From assembly GCA_011045955.1 (NCBI GenBank), contig DSBV01000017.1:1-43369 (forward strand): DNA of 43,369 bases. Direction: 5' to 3'. Every line of letters begins with the position of its first letter. Positions within the stretch are counted from its first letter, which is position 1. The notes under the pieces were generated by a model. The model made no database searches and had not been told where the DNA came from. It saw only the letters and a program-made list of their open reading frames with translations. This DNA comes from Bacteroidales bacterium. GTDB lineage: Bacteria > Bacteroidota > Bacteroidia > Bacteroidales > Tenuifilaceae. This document shows positions 15,405 through 24,073 of the stretch, one piece after another. The position numbers and the translations under genes were made by a program.

Positions 15405-16055
15405 ATGGAACGTTTAGTAGCCCCATCGATGCTTTCGGCCGATTTTGTAAACCTGGCCTGCGATATCGAAATGGTTAACAAGAGCCAGGCCGACTGGTTT
15501 CATCTGGACATAATGGATGGCGTGTTTGTTCCAAACATTTCGTTTGGATTTCCAGTAGTAGAACGTATCAAGGCATTGGCTACCAAACCGCTCGATGTTC
15601 ATCTGATGATTGTTGACCCCGACCGATACCTTGAACGCTTCCGCGAGGCTGGCGCCAACTGGCTAACCGTTCACTACGAAGCATGCACTCACCTAAACCG
15701 AACTCTTTCAAGAATAAGAGAGTTAGGGATGAAAGCAGGTGTTTCAGTTAATCCCCACACTCCCATTGAGCTGCTTACCGATATTGTGGAATATGCCGAT
15801 TTGGTTCTTATCATGTCCGTAAACCCCGGATTTGGCGGTCAAAAATTTATACCCAACAGTATCAACAGAATTGAAAGGTTAAGGAAAATGATCGATATAA
15901 AAGGGCTTCCAACGCGAATTGAGGTAGATGGTGGCGTTGGGCCAAGCAATGCCAAGCAAGTGTATGAGGCTGGAGCTAACGTTCTGGTTGCTGGTAATGC
16001 CATTTTTAAAGCCGATAATCCGTTAACGGCTATTGAGATGATAAAGAAAGCCTGA
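15405..16055 (+). CDS. rpe: Ribulose-phosphate 3-epimerase
   Basis: A 216-residue TIM barrel that interconverts ribulose 5-phosphate and xylulose 5-phosphate in the pentose phosphate pathway. Motifs seen include APSMLSADF, the metal/catalytic HLDIMDGVFVPNISFG, VHLMI, MSVNPGFGGQKF, the catalytic Asp in EVDGGV, and phosphate-binding VLVAGNAIF. Length and motifs are complete. It has its own -7 element after the rpoD terminator and is convergent with the DAHP synthase gene six bases away. Confidence 0.95.
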   Translation: MERLVAPSMLSADFVNLACDIEMVNKSQADWFHLDIMDGVFVPNISFGFPVVERIKALATKPLDVHLMIVDPDRYLERFREAGANWLTVHYEACTHLNRTLSRIRELGMKAGVSVNPHTPIELLTDIVEYADLVLIMSVNPGFGGQKFIPNSINRIERLRKMIDIKGLPTRIEVDGGVGPSNAKQVYEAGANVLVAGNAIFKADNPLTAIEMIKKA

Positions 16056-16061
16056 CCCAAT

Positions 16062-16952
16062 TTAAAAGATTGTTTTTCGGAAGATGTAAGTTTTCCTTAT
16101 CCGGTCAAATGAATCTATAAACTCTCTGAACGATCGGGTCTGAAAATTATTGGAAAATGCTTTTTCAGGTGTTGAATGTATTTCAAGCATTATTCCATCA
16201 GCGCTAGCCATTATTGCAGCCAGTGCCTTAACCTCAATGAATTGTCTGACCCCTACATCATGCGAAGGATCGCAGAAGACAGGCAAATAGCTTTTCTCCT
16301 TAAGGTATGGTATTGCATTCAAATCTAGAGTGTTTCTGAAAGTCTTATCGAAACTTCTGATTCCGCGTTCACAGAGGATGATATCCTCATTGCCCCCCGA
16401 GAAAATATACTCAGCAGAAGAAAGCAATTCTTCAAGAGTAGCTGACAAACCGCGTTTTAGGAGAACAGGTTTGTTTACCTTGCCCAAAGCATCAAGCAGA
16501 TCAAAATTCTGCATATTCCCCGCACCAACCTGGAACACATCAACGTAATCGTACATCTTATCAATCTGCGAACAGTCCATTACTTCGGTAACCACCTTTA
16601 TCCCATTAGCCCTACAATGCTTCCAGAAGAATTTTAAGCCTTCAAGGCTAAGTCCTCGGAAAGAATATGGTGAACTCCGAGGTTTAAAAACCCCACCCCG
16701 CATGAACTTTATGCCATTCTCTTTGAACACCCCAACTGTTTCAACCACTTGATCTTCCGACTCTATTGAGCAAGGGCCAGCAACTATGGTTAAGTTGGTT
16801 CGGGAGATTTTAAGTCCATCACCAAAATCTATAACGGTGTCTTTATTGCGCCACATTCGCGACACCAACACATAGGTTTTGTCGATAAAATGAACATCCT
16901 TAACACCTGGTAAATCACCAAGTTCCTGCATATCAAAGTTTTCTTGCCCCAT
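16062..16952 (-). CDS. aroF: Trp-operon DAHP synthase (type I-beta), probably decaying
   Basis: It is homologous to the enzyme that condenses PEP and erythrose 4-phosphate, the first shikimate step. Motifs seen: AGPCSIES, RGGVFKPRSSPYSF, LLKRGLSAT and LCERGIRSF. Two problems stand out. The Arg of the near-invariant VGARN motif, which binds PEP phosphate, is Gly here (FQVGAGNMQN), and the DPSHG motif reads DPSHD. The reading frame also continues upstream of ATG 16952 to 17084 with sequence that fits the usual N-terminal ferredoxin-like regulatory domain (AYLIQFDSS, then NKGFKYRYIQTSRN), but that part has no ATG, GTG or TTG. Only a stop, the trpA stop, precedes it in frame. The protein is either shortened or not made. 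It is the last gene of the trp operon. Confidence 0.75.
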   Translation of the reverse strand: MGQENFDMQELGDLPGVKDVHFIDKTYVLVSRMWRNKDTVIDFGDGLKISRTNLTIVAGPCSIESEDQVVETVGVFKENGIKFMRGGVFKPRSSPYSFRGLSLEGLKFFWKHCRANGIKVVTEVMDCSQIDKMYDYVDVFQVGAGNMQNFDLLDALGKVNKPVLLKRGLSATLEELLSSAEYIFSGGNEDIILCERGIRSFDKTFRNTLDLNAIPYLKEKSYLPVFCDPSHDVGVRQFIEVKALAAIMASADGIMLEIHSTPEKAFSNNFQTRSFREFIDSFDRIRKTYIFRKTIF

Positions 16953-17084
16953 GCAAACTGCATAGGAATTACGGCTTGTTTGGATATATCTATACTTAAA
17001 ACCCTTATTTAGAAAAATATCAAACAGACCTTCCTTATCAGCTGTAGAGCTGTCAAATTGTATAAGATACGCACTTATGATTAA

Positions 17085-17853
17085 TTAGGATTTAATTGAG
17101 CTAACGAACCATTTAACAGCCTCATGGAGGTTTGATTCACAATTTGCAATATACTTGAGAAAAGCAGTTCCCACTATTGCTCCATTTGCATGCTTGCATG
17201 CAATTTCAAAGGTTTTACTGTTATTTATACCAAAGCCCACCATAATGGGATTTTTCAAATGTAGCGATTGTAGCATTTTCAAATAACTTACATCCAAACT
17301 CATTTCATTGTTTTCATTACCCGTTGTAGACGAATTGCTTACTGCGTATATAAAGCTATCACTTAAATCATCTATCATTCTTATTCTTTGAATAGGAGTA
17401 CTAGGTGTAACCATTAGTATATGTGGAATATTATAGCGTTTTGAGTACATTAGATAGCGCTCCTTCAATTCAATCAATGGGATATCCGATATAATAACAC
17501 CACTAATGCCGACGTCTTGGCATTTCATATAGAAATTTCCTACCCCAAAGCGATGTACCGAATTAAAATACCCCATAAGAACTATTGGGATATTGACTAA
17601 TGGAATAATCTCATTTAGCTATTCAAAAATAATATAAAGGGTTATCCCATTAATTAACATTACTTGTGTATTGAATGGTTGGGCCGTCGGCTAAAGGGTC
17701 GGAAAAAAGAATGCCAACCTCAATCATTTGTACACCCGCTTTTTCAAGTGCAGGGATCAACTCATACAATGAATCAAGTTCAGGATAGCCTGCCGTAACA
17801 AAAACCGAAAGCAGCTTGGCATTTTTTTCGAATTGCTTTTTAATTTTATTCAT
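17085..17853 (-). pseudogene. trpA: Tryptophan synthase alpha chain, disrupted
   Basis: Normally TrpA cleaves indole-3-glycerol phosphate to indole. The N-terminal part (17853-17650) carries [10 protein letters not shown] and [19 protein letters not shown]. Near 17640-17655 the frame shifts. The rest (VLMGYFN, then GISGVIISDIP and NPIMVGFGIN) continues in another frame to the TAA at 17085. That second part also holds an in-frame TAG at 17619-17621, where Gln is likely ancestral (FE*LNEI). The order and overlap with trpB (eight bases) are those of a normal operon. At least two independent lesions make function very unlikely. Confidence 0.85.
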
Positions 17854-19031
17854 CTTTTTCTAAATGTATTTTGTAGGTTTCCATATCCTTATCGCCTCTG
17901 CCCGATAGGTTCACAACAACAATACCAGATTCCTTGAAGTGCAATTTTTCAAGCGCTGCGATTGCATGAGCCGATTCCAATGCAGGTATTATCCCCTCCA
18001 ACCTGGTAAGTTTAAGAGCCGCATTAACAACCTCCTCATCATAAACAGCAATATACAGAGCCATTTGGATTTGGTGTAGAAATGCGTGGAGTGGTCCAAT
18101 ACCGGGATAATCAAGCCCTGCCGAAGCCGAATGCGCTTCAATCTGACCGTCGTGGTTTTGTAACAAATAGGTTTTGCAACCATGAATAATCCCTACTTCA
18201 TCTTTTAGGATTGAAGCTGCGGTTTTTTAAAGCATTGCCTTCTATTCCACCAGCCTCAATACTATTAAGTTTAACTCTATCATTACCTATGAAATGAAAG
18301 AATACCCCGGCAGCATTGCTTCCACCTCCCACACAGGCAATTACATAATCGGGGAAACGGGCCCCCTCCTTTTAAAACAGTTGATTCTGAATCTCTTCGA
18401 TCATTACCGACTGTAACCAAGCCACCATATCGGGGTAAGGATGCGAACCAATAGTAGATCCAATCAGATAGTGGGTGTCATGGGGATTACTAATTCAATA
18501 TCGCATAGCTTCATTGGTAGCATCTTTTAGTGTTTGGCTACCCGACCTCACATCATACAGTTCGGCCGTAAGCATTTTCATCCGTAATAGGTTAGATTTC
18601 TGCCTTGCCATATCCTTTTCCCCCATAAAGACAGTGCACTTCAGCCCCATTAAAGCACAGGCAGTAGCGGTGGCTACTCCATGTTGACCTGCTCCTGTCT
18701 CTGAAATAATCCTACTCTTCCCAGGCCTTTTAGCCAAAAGAATTTGTCCGAGCACGTTATTAAGCTTATGGGCACCGGTATGGCATAAATCTTCGCGTTT
18801 AAGGTATATTTTGGCTCCATAATGTTTTGATAGGTTCTGTGCAAAAAACAAAGGGGTTGGGCGGCCAACGTAATCGTGCAATAACTTGGTAAACTCGTCT
18901 TTAAAACTTTCAGAACTCAAAATAGCCTCGTAACTATCAGCAAGTTCGGCCACATTAGCCCAAAGCAGTTCTGGAATAAATGCGCCTCCAAACTCACCAT
19001 AATACCCGTCTGAATCAGGGAACTTTGTCAT
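17846..19031 (-). pseudogene. trpB: Tryptophan synthase beta chain, disrupted
   Basis: TrpB condenses indole with serine using PLP. The N-terminal half is well conserved ([16 protein letters not shown]-Lys motif [25 protein letters not shown]). An in-frame TGA at 18495-18497 replaces the Trp expected after NEAMRY. A second in-frame stop, TAA, lies at 18372-18374 before [10 protein letters not shown]. The PLP-phosphate motif [10 protein letters not shown] is still readable. A one-base gain in an A-run (18223-18228) then shifts the frame, and the C-terminal part (YPGIGPLHAF, then SGRGDKDM) resumes to 17846. Two nonsense codons and a frameshift show real decay. Confidence 0.9.
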
Positions 19032-19650
19032 AACTTCTTATTTTACCAATGAAATATTTGAGCTTATCAATATTCTTTAAACCTAGTCTAACCTCAAAGC
19101 GGCTATTGAGGTAGAGGCCTAAAAAACCTGGAAGTCCGATTAAATTGAATAGCCCGCCGAAATCGGGACCAATTCCACCACCTACAAGAAACGGTTTACT
19201 CCAATGATAATCAGAAAAAATTGAGTGATTAAACTCATGGCCATTCCCGCCTAATTTGAAACCTTTAGCATCGAACAGGATGTATTCGCAAACCTGCTGG
19301 TATTCTGAGACATTTCCCGGCAACTCATTTGTAACACGAAATACCTTAATGGGCTTTACAAACGAGGACAATTCCTTACAATACCCTACAGTTTCATCTC
19401 CATGTAGCTGCACATATTCAAAACCAAATTCATCTACTAGTTTACACACTTCGTCTATTGGTTTATTAACCGTAACAGCAACCCGTTCTATCTGATGAGA
19501 AATTAACTCGAATTTAATTTTATGGACGCAATCAGAAATATCGCGGGGTGATTTGCTGAAAAAGATAAAACCAAGAAAATCGGGCTCTAACTCAACCAGC
19601 CTGGAAATATCATCGTTTGGGGTAATACCACAAATCTTAATTTTAACCAT
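19015..19650 (-). CDS. trpF: Phosphoribosylanthranilate isomerase
   Basis: A 211-residue TIM barrel for the Amadori rearrangement of N-(5'-phosphoribosyl)anthranilate. The start is taken at 19650 ([10 protein letters not shown]), seven codons inside the longest frame, because family members begin there. Catalytic Cys (KICGIT) and Asp (LFDAKG) are present, and no stop or frameshift interrupts it. The phosphate-binding end is unusual: the expected DLNSRFE...PG reads YLNSRFE...LG. It is the only gene between trpD and trpA that is still open, and its flanking partners are broken, so the pathway role is probably gone. Confidence 0.85.
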   Translation of the reverse strand: MVKIKICGITPNDDISRLVELEPDFLGFIFFSKSPRDISDCVHKIKFELISHQIERVAVTVNKPIDEVCKLVDEFGFEYVQLHGDETVGYCKELSSFVKPIKVFRVTNELPGNVSEYQQVCEYILFDAKGFKLGGNGHEFNHSIFSDYHWSKPFLVGGGIGPDFGGLFNLIGLPGFLGLYLNSRFEVRLGLKNIDKLKYFIGKIRSYDKVP

Positions 19651-19654
19651 AAAT

Positions 19655-20476
19655 CTAATCGCCATTAACAAGATAACTCGTTTTAGTTATCAACGCAATA
19701 AATGTTTCTACAAACCGATGACACTTTTTAGCCGGGTCGGTTGCTCGCATAAAAAGTTCGCCTATCAAAAAACCATTAAACCCATAATTCCATAATTTTA
19801 CTGCATCGGTAGCCGAACTTATTCCGCTTTCAGCCACTTTAACCACATTAGCAGGTAACCTATCGGCTATGCTAATTGCCGATTCGAAGTCTGTTCTAAA
19901 ATCAGTAAGATTCCTACTATTAAGACCAACTAAGTTTGTATCGCAGGGAACCTAGTAAAGATTACTGGCATTGTGAAGTTCTACAAGAACTTCCAATCCA
20001 AAACTTACAGCCAAGTTGAACAATTACTTAAGTTTAATTTCGTCTAGGATTTCAGCAATAAGAAGTATTGCATCGGCTCCGATACTTTTAGCTTCTATTA
20101 CCTGATATTCGTCAATAATAAAATCCTTGCGTAGAATTGGGGCATAGTTAACTCGGCGTACAGCTTTTAAATCGTCGCAACCCCCTTTAAAAAATAGAGC
20201 GTCGGTTAAAACAGATATAGCAGATGCGCCGGCCTGCATGTAACCCAAAGTTACCTTTTCGGGTATTGCAAACTGGTTAATGTATCCTTTTGATGGCGAA
20301 TGCCTTTTAAATTCGGCAATTACACCCGATAAATCGGGTCTCAATACATATTTTGACAAGGAGAGAGGTTTTGTATTGAAGTATGGCGAACGCTCAAGGA
20401 GTTTAATGGGATAAAGTTCTTTTCGCTCCTCAACCTCACCTTTTTTGTGCTGAACAATCTGCTCTAAAATATTCAT
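19655..20476 (-). pseudogene. trpC: Indole-3-glycerol-phosphate synthase, disrupted by two nonsense codons
   Basis: TrpC forms indole-3-glycerol phosphate. The frame reads MNILEQIVQHKKGEV, then GVIAEFKRHSPSKG, with the catalytic Lys in LRKDFI. A TAA at 20024-20026 then interrupts KLK*LFNLAVSFG. The same frame continues with conserved LEVLVELHN until a TAG at 19952-19954 (SNLY*VPCD), and then through VGLNSRNLTDF and VVKVAESGIS to TAG at 19655. No frameshift is involved: both stops are in frame and are explained by CAA-to-TAA and CAG-to-TAG type changes. The start overlaps the trpD stop by four bases. Confidence 0.9.
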
Positions 20477-21465
20477 TTTTGAAACGACATTAAAAGATTA
20501 AACCTATTTTGAGCCTTACCTGAGAAAAGGGAATCTTTGGCTCTTTCAACCGATACAGTTAACTCCTCATTAAGGAAGCAGGAAATAGCAAGTGCTGCGT
20601 TTGCCAAAACAACATTAATCCTATCCTTACTGGCTGTACCCTTTAGTACATCAAAGAAAATTTCTGCTGCACTTTCGACACTAGAAACCCCATCTAGGCT
20701 AATAGGATCTATCTTTTCAAAACCAAAACTCGAAGGCAAAAGCGTATATTCCAATTTCTTAGAAAACACCTTAATAACATCAGTTAAAGCAACCTCATCA
20801 TAACCATCAATGCTATGGACAACCCTAAAGTCATCAAAAAATTAGGTGCCAAGTATGCATACTGACTTGCAACCTCAAGATTGAAGACCCCTACAAGTTG
20901 ATGTGATGGTTTAGCAGGATTTACTAGGGGACCCAAAATGTTGAAAAAAGTTCTAAGTCCGAGTCCCTTTCGAACTAGGCCAACCTTTTTTAGAGCGGGA
21001 TGAAACAAAGGGGCATGCATGAAACATATTCCAACCTTATCCATTTCTCTTTTTAACTTATCCTCATCGGTTGTGAATCTGTAGCCTATAAATCCAGCAG
21101 ATTTGATGAATCGGTGTTAGACGACACTCCATAATTTCCATGTTTAGCAACAGGTATTCCTGCCCCCGCAACCAAAAACGAGGCTATGGTTGAGATGTTG
21201 AATGTATTTTTCCATCGCCACCCGTTCCACAAAGGTCAATGAATTTCAAACCACCTAAATTAACGCTGACTGCCATCTCTATGAGTATATCCCTAAAACC
21301 TTTAAGTTCATCAATTAAAGGCATGCTAATCCGATATGCTGCAAGTACTGCTGCTGTTTGCATTTCATTTACATCACCATTAATAATTGCACCCATGATC
21401 GCTTTGGCCTCATTATAGTTCAGCGGCTGGGATTCTAATGGTTTCTCAATAAGTGCTTTCATCAA
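20473..21465 (-). pseudogene. trpD: Anthranilate phosphoribosyltransferase, disrupted by three frameshifts
   Basis: TrpD transfers phosphoribose from PRPP to anthranilate. The start (LNYNEAKAIMGAII) and PRPP motif CGTGGDGK are intact to 21207. There an A-run (21207-21211) is one base short of what NTFNIST needs. A second one-base loss in a T-run at about 21086-21092 breaks LLDFIGYRF. A third, in the run 20836-20841, breaks the stretch before RVVHSIDGYDEVAL. The remaining frame reads on to 20473. All three are single-base losses in homopolymers, so for this gene alone sequencing error is possible. The neighbouring nonsense mutations argue for true decay. Confidence 0.85.
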
Positions 21466-21529
21466 ACGTTTATTTTACATTTTGGTGGAACATACTCTAA
21501 ATTAAGCCAGATTAAGGGGTTGATACAGG

Positions 21530-22105
21530 TTAAAATCTTTTTAACCAGTTAAATATCATTTTTTTACCTTTTAGCGTAAGGATTGATTCGGGATGGAATT
21601 GAACGCCACAAATATCGAATCGATTGTGAGACATTGCCATAATCTGGTTATTTTCATCAACGGCATTAACAGCCAAATACTGTGGAACGGTGTCGGGGTC
21701 AACAACCCAAGAATGGTAACGGCCAGCAACAAATGTGTCGTCAATATCATCAAAAAGATAATGCCTTGGCTCCAAAATCCTCATGGGGGTAGCAACTCCA
21801 TGGAAAACAGTCTCAATATTCAACAATGAAGCCCCAAAGTTCTCGGCAATGGCTTGTAAACCAAGGCAAACTCCAAATATCCTTTTAGTTTTGTAAAACT
21901 CGCGAATAATTGGTAGAAGCAGTCCTGCATCCTTAGGCAAGCCAGGACCCGGGCTCAGGATTATGCCATCGTGTTTTGAAACTTGCTCGATTTCTATGCA
22001 ATCGCTTCGTACCACTTCAACTGTGTGCTTCCCAAACTCATCAACATAATGGTATAGATTATAAGTAAAAGAATCGTAATTGTCGAGTAAAAGTATAGAT
22101 GCCAT
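21530..22105 (-). CDS. trpG: Anthranilate synthase glutamine amidotransferase subunit
   Basis: A 191-residue class I amidotransferase that supplies ammonia from glutamine to TrpE. Motifs seen: LLLDNYDSFTYNL, ILSPGPGLP, nucleophile Cys in FGVCLGLQAI, and the His-Glu pair in VQFHPES. The common GVCLGHQ appears as GVCLGLQ. It sits 21 bases after trpE in the usual order and is uninterrupted. Confidence 0.92.
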   Translation of the reverse strand: MASILLLDNYDSFTYNLYHYVDEFGKHTVEVVRSDCIEIEQVSKHDGIILSPGPGLPKDAGLLLPIIREFYKTKRIFGVCLGLQAIAENFGASLLNIETVFHGVATPMRILEPRHYLFDDIDDTFVAGRYHSWVVDPDTVPQYLAVNAVDENNQIMAMSHNRFDICGVQFHPESILTLKGKKMIFNWLKRF

Positions 22106-22126
22106 ATTGTTGGTTTTTTAAAAAGT

Positions 22127-23554
22127 TTAAAACAGTATGCCCTCTCTTTGATTCAATGCACAACGAAGCGCTTGAAGCTTCGAGTTCACTTCCTGAAGTT
22201 CAAGTTCAGGAATAGAATCAATAACAACGCCTGCTCCTGCCTGATAGTACAATCGTCCACCTTTTGAAAAGAACGACCTTATGGTTATAGCATGGTTAAC
22301 ATCGCCATTTAATCCAACATATCCTACTACTCCACCATAAACACCGCGTGCAGTTGGCTCAAGCTGTGAGATAATTTCCATTGCACGAAACTTTGGCGCA
22401 CCACTTAAAGTCCCTGCTGGAAAGGTACTTGCAAGTACTTCGTAAGGTTTATAGTCATTTGGTAAATCTCCAAAAACAGAGGAAACCAGATGCATCAAAT
22501 GAGAATACCTATGAACTTCGCGATAACTCTCTACCCTAACATTTTTTGCCATTCTACTCAGGTCATTCCTTGCCAAATCGACAAGCATGGAATGCTCTGC
22601 ATTCTCCTTTTTGCTTGAAAGCAGTTTTTGAAGTTCAACATTATCCTCTTTTGCATTACCATGCCTTTTTACTGTTCCTGCAATGGGGCTAACCATTGCA
22701 ACACCATTTTCAATACGCAAATGAGTTTCAGGCGAAGAACCAAAAATCTTAAAATCGAGAAAATCAAGATAATACTGATAAGGCGATGGATTAATACTCC
22801 GCAATTTACGATAAACATTAAATTCGTCGCCTATAAAAGGTTGCTCAAAACGTTTCGACAAAACAACTTGAAAAGTATCGCCTAGCGCACAATGCTTTCT
22901 CCCTTTATTAACAATGTTCAAATATTCTTGGTCGGTCATATTAGCAATCTCATCCCCAACAAGTTTAAAATAATAGTTTGGCACAAAACGCTTCGACAAA
23001 ATATCAAGTACCTTAATAGTAACCTCTTGGGAACCATCTATATAATTCTCGCTAACTGTGAGAATATGATGAAAGTGGTCAAATGTCATAACCACTTTAT
23101 ACAAATCATAATTAATTAAAGGTATACAATCAATCTTTTTATCAATATTAATAGTTTCAAAAAAACTGACAGCGTCGTAAGCGGTATAACCATAAAAACG
23201 AGCATAACTACTTTTTTCACTCCCCCTTTCAACTTTAAATCTATCGAAGAAATCACTGACTACAGATACAATTTCACAATTACAATTTTTTTGGTAGTTT
23301 TTTCTATCTAAAATATAGGTTGACACCTCATTCGCATTAACACTTATCCCTGCAATGGGGTTTATGCAGATATACGTGAATGCTTCGCTCCGATGCCTAT
23401 AATCGCCGCATTCAAACATGAGCAATTGAGGAAATTCATCGCGTAGTCTCAAATAAACCCCAACAGGGGTTAAGGTGTCGGCAGAGATAACTTTTTCCTT
23501 AATTGTAAATTCCACATTGAATGCGGAATTATTCTCATTTGGTTTTGCAATCAT
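22127..23554 (-). CDS. trpE: Anthranilate synthase component I
   Basis: The 475-residue protein converts chorismate and ammonia to anthranilate. The chorismate-binding domain is complete: SPIAGTVKRHG, HSMLVDLARNDL, FPAGTLSGAPKFRAMEII, RGVYGG and YYQAGAGVVIDS. The N-terminal feedback motif, usually LLES, reads LMFECGDY, so the Ser known to contact inhibitor Trp in enterobacterial TrpE is Cys here; altered feedback is possible. AAAGGA lies 8 bases before the ATG. The gene is first in the operon, directly after the trp attenuator. Confidence 0.93.
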   Translation of the reverse strand: MIAKPNENNSAFNVEFTIKEKVISADTLTPVGVYLRLRDEFPQLLMFECGDYRHRSEAFTYICINPIAGISVNANEVSTYILDRKNYQKNCNCEIVSVVSDFFDRFKVERGSEKSSYARFYGYTAYDAVSFFETINIDKKIDCIPLINYDLYKVVMTFDHFHHILTVSENYIDGSQEVTIKVLDILSKRFVPNYYFKLVGDEIANMTDQEYLNIVNKGRKHCALGDTFQVVLSKRFEQPFIGDEFNVYRKLRSINPSPYQYYLDFLDFKIFGSSPETHLRIENGVAMVSPIAGTVKRHGNAKEDNVELQKLLSSKKENAEHSMLVDLARNDLSRMAKNVRVESYREVHRYSHLMHLVSSVFGDLPNDYKPYEVLASTFPAGTLSGAPKFRAMEIISQLEPTARGVYGGVVGYVGLNGDVNHAITIRSFFSKGGRLYYQAGAGVVIDSIPELELQEVNSKLQALRCALNQREGILF

Positions 23555-23575
23555 TTTTCTTATCCTTTAAGCCTT

Positions 23576-23618
23576 TTAAAAAAATTTGGGGGCTTGCTGT
23601 GTTAAGCAAGCCCCCAAA
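23576..23618 (-). terminator. trp attenuator terminator with overlapping antiterminator
   Basis: On the minus strand a perfect 14-bp stem (TTTGGGGGCTTGCT and its complement) with a 6-base loop is followed by seven T, 22 bases before trpE. The segment 23595-23607, covering the inner stem and loop, can instead pair over 13 bp (one G-U) with 23653-23665 inside the leader peptide coding region, downstream of the Trp codons. The two structures exclude each other. Confidence 0.9.
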
Positions 23619-23644
23619 CAAATGGTTTATTATTAGAAAATAGG

Positions 23645-23716
23645 CTATAATGGCTTAACACAACAACATTTGTTACCGTGCCACCACCAAAGTTGAATAT
23701 TGCCTATTCCTATCAT
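23645..23716 (-). CDS. trpL: trp operon leader peptide with three consecutive Trp codons
   Basis: A 23-codon frame starts at ATG 23716 and ends at TAG 23645-23647. It contains QLWWWHGNKCCC. Scarcity of charged tRNA-Trp would stall the ribosome at TGG TGG TGG (codons 10-12), freeing the downstream Cys-Cys-Val-Lys codons to form the antiterminator. With enough Trp the ribosome runs to the stop codon and covers that segment, and the terminator forms. The peptide itself has no expected function. Position, codons and RNA pairing agree fully with leader-peptide attenuation. Confidence 0.9.
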   Translation of the reverse strand: MIGIGNIQLWWWHGNKCCCVKPL

Positions 23717-23734
23717 TCCAATGTTACTTTTTTA

Positions 23735-23765
23735 CAAAAATAAAAATTTTATTATTACTTACAAA
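23735..23765 (-). promoter_or_regulatory. trp operon promoter
   Basis: On the minus strand TTTG (23765-23762), 19 bases, then TATTTTTG (23742-23735) match both Bacteroidota elements, -33 TTTG and -7 TAnnTTTG, at the expected spacing. Transcription would begin a few bases before the leader ATG at 23716. Confidence 0.7.
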
Positions 23766-23779
23766 CTAAACAAAAATTT

Positions 23780-23787
23780 TATATTTG
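23780..23787 (+). promoter_or_regulatory. -7 element of the tyr/aro operon
   Basis: TATATTTG matches TAnnTTTG and lies 17 bases before the first Tyr-rich leader ATG. No exact -33 TTTG is seen. It is back to back with the trp promoter. Confidence 0.55.
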
Positions 23788-23803
23788 CATAAATATTTGA
23801 GCA

Positions 23804-23887
23804 ATGCAAACTCACTCTAACAACTACTATTACAGCTACTACTTCTACTCAAGCAAGTGGGGGCTGGGTAATTGTTGTATATTATAG
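23804..23887 (+). CDS. Tyr-rich leader peptide 1 of the aromatic operon
   Basis: A 27-codon frame starts at ATG 23804 with stop TAG at 23885-23887. It contains six Tyr and one Phe codon in eight codons plus one (YYYSYYFY), then a single Trp. The region 23860-23867 (GGGGCTGG), 12 bases past the last Tyr codon, can pair perfectly with 23914-23921 (CCAGCCCC), which overlaps the first arm of terminator 1. A ribosome stalled on Tyr codons leaves it free (antitermination). One at the stop codon masks it (termination). Confidence 0.85.
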   Translation: MQTHSNNYYYSYYFYSSKWGLGNCCIL

Positions 23888-23915
23888 AAAGGTATAACCA
23901 AGTTAACAATAAACC

Positions 23916-23940
23916 AGCCCCGCAGTAGCGGGGCTTTTTT
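23916..23940 (+). terminator. Attenuator terminator 1 of the aromatic operon
   Basis: AGCCCCGC, loop AGTA, GCGGGGCT form an 8-bp stem, followed by a T-run to 23940. The antiterminator partner lies in the end of leader peptide 1. Confidence 0.88.
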
Positions 23941-23943
23941 ATT

Positions 23944-24027
23944 ATGGAACGCAATACATACATAGTATCGGACATGATTCCTACTGTCAAGGCACAATAT
24001 TACTACTACTATTACTATATCCTCTAA
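23944..24027 (+). CDS. Tyr-rich leader peptide 2 of the aromatic operon
   Basis: Another 27-codon frame begins with ATG three bases after terminator 1 and ends in TAA at 24025-24027. Its C-terminus reads KAQ followed by seven Tyr codons in a row, then Ile-Leu and stop. Downstream, 24031-24039 (GCGGGACTT) can pair with 24074-24082 (AAGCCCCGC) with one mismatch, which disrupts terminator 2. It can only be transcribed if terminator 1 has been passed, so it forms a second checkpoint in series. Confidence 0.85.
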   Translation: MERNTYIVSDMIPTVKAQYYYYYYYIL

Positions 24028-24073
24028 CTGGCGGGACTTGAATACCTGTGCCTAATATGGCCAAAGGAATAGT

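Noticed and set aside
19952-20026. Reassigned stop codons (TAA/TAG read as Gln) in trpC
   Set aside because: TAA and TAG end many other genes here at the expected lengths, and frameshifts occur in the same operon.
17085-21465. All trp lesions being sequencing errors
   Set aside because: The trpD and trpB frameshifts lie in A/T runs and could be errors, but the in-frame stops in trpC, trpB and trpA are substitutions. The rest of the window, including long AT-rich genes, has no such damage.
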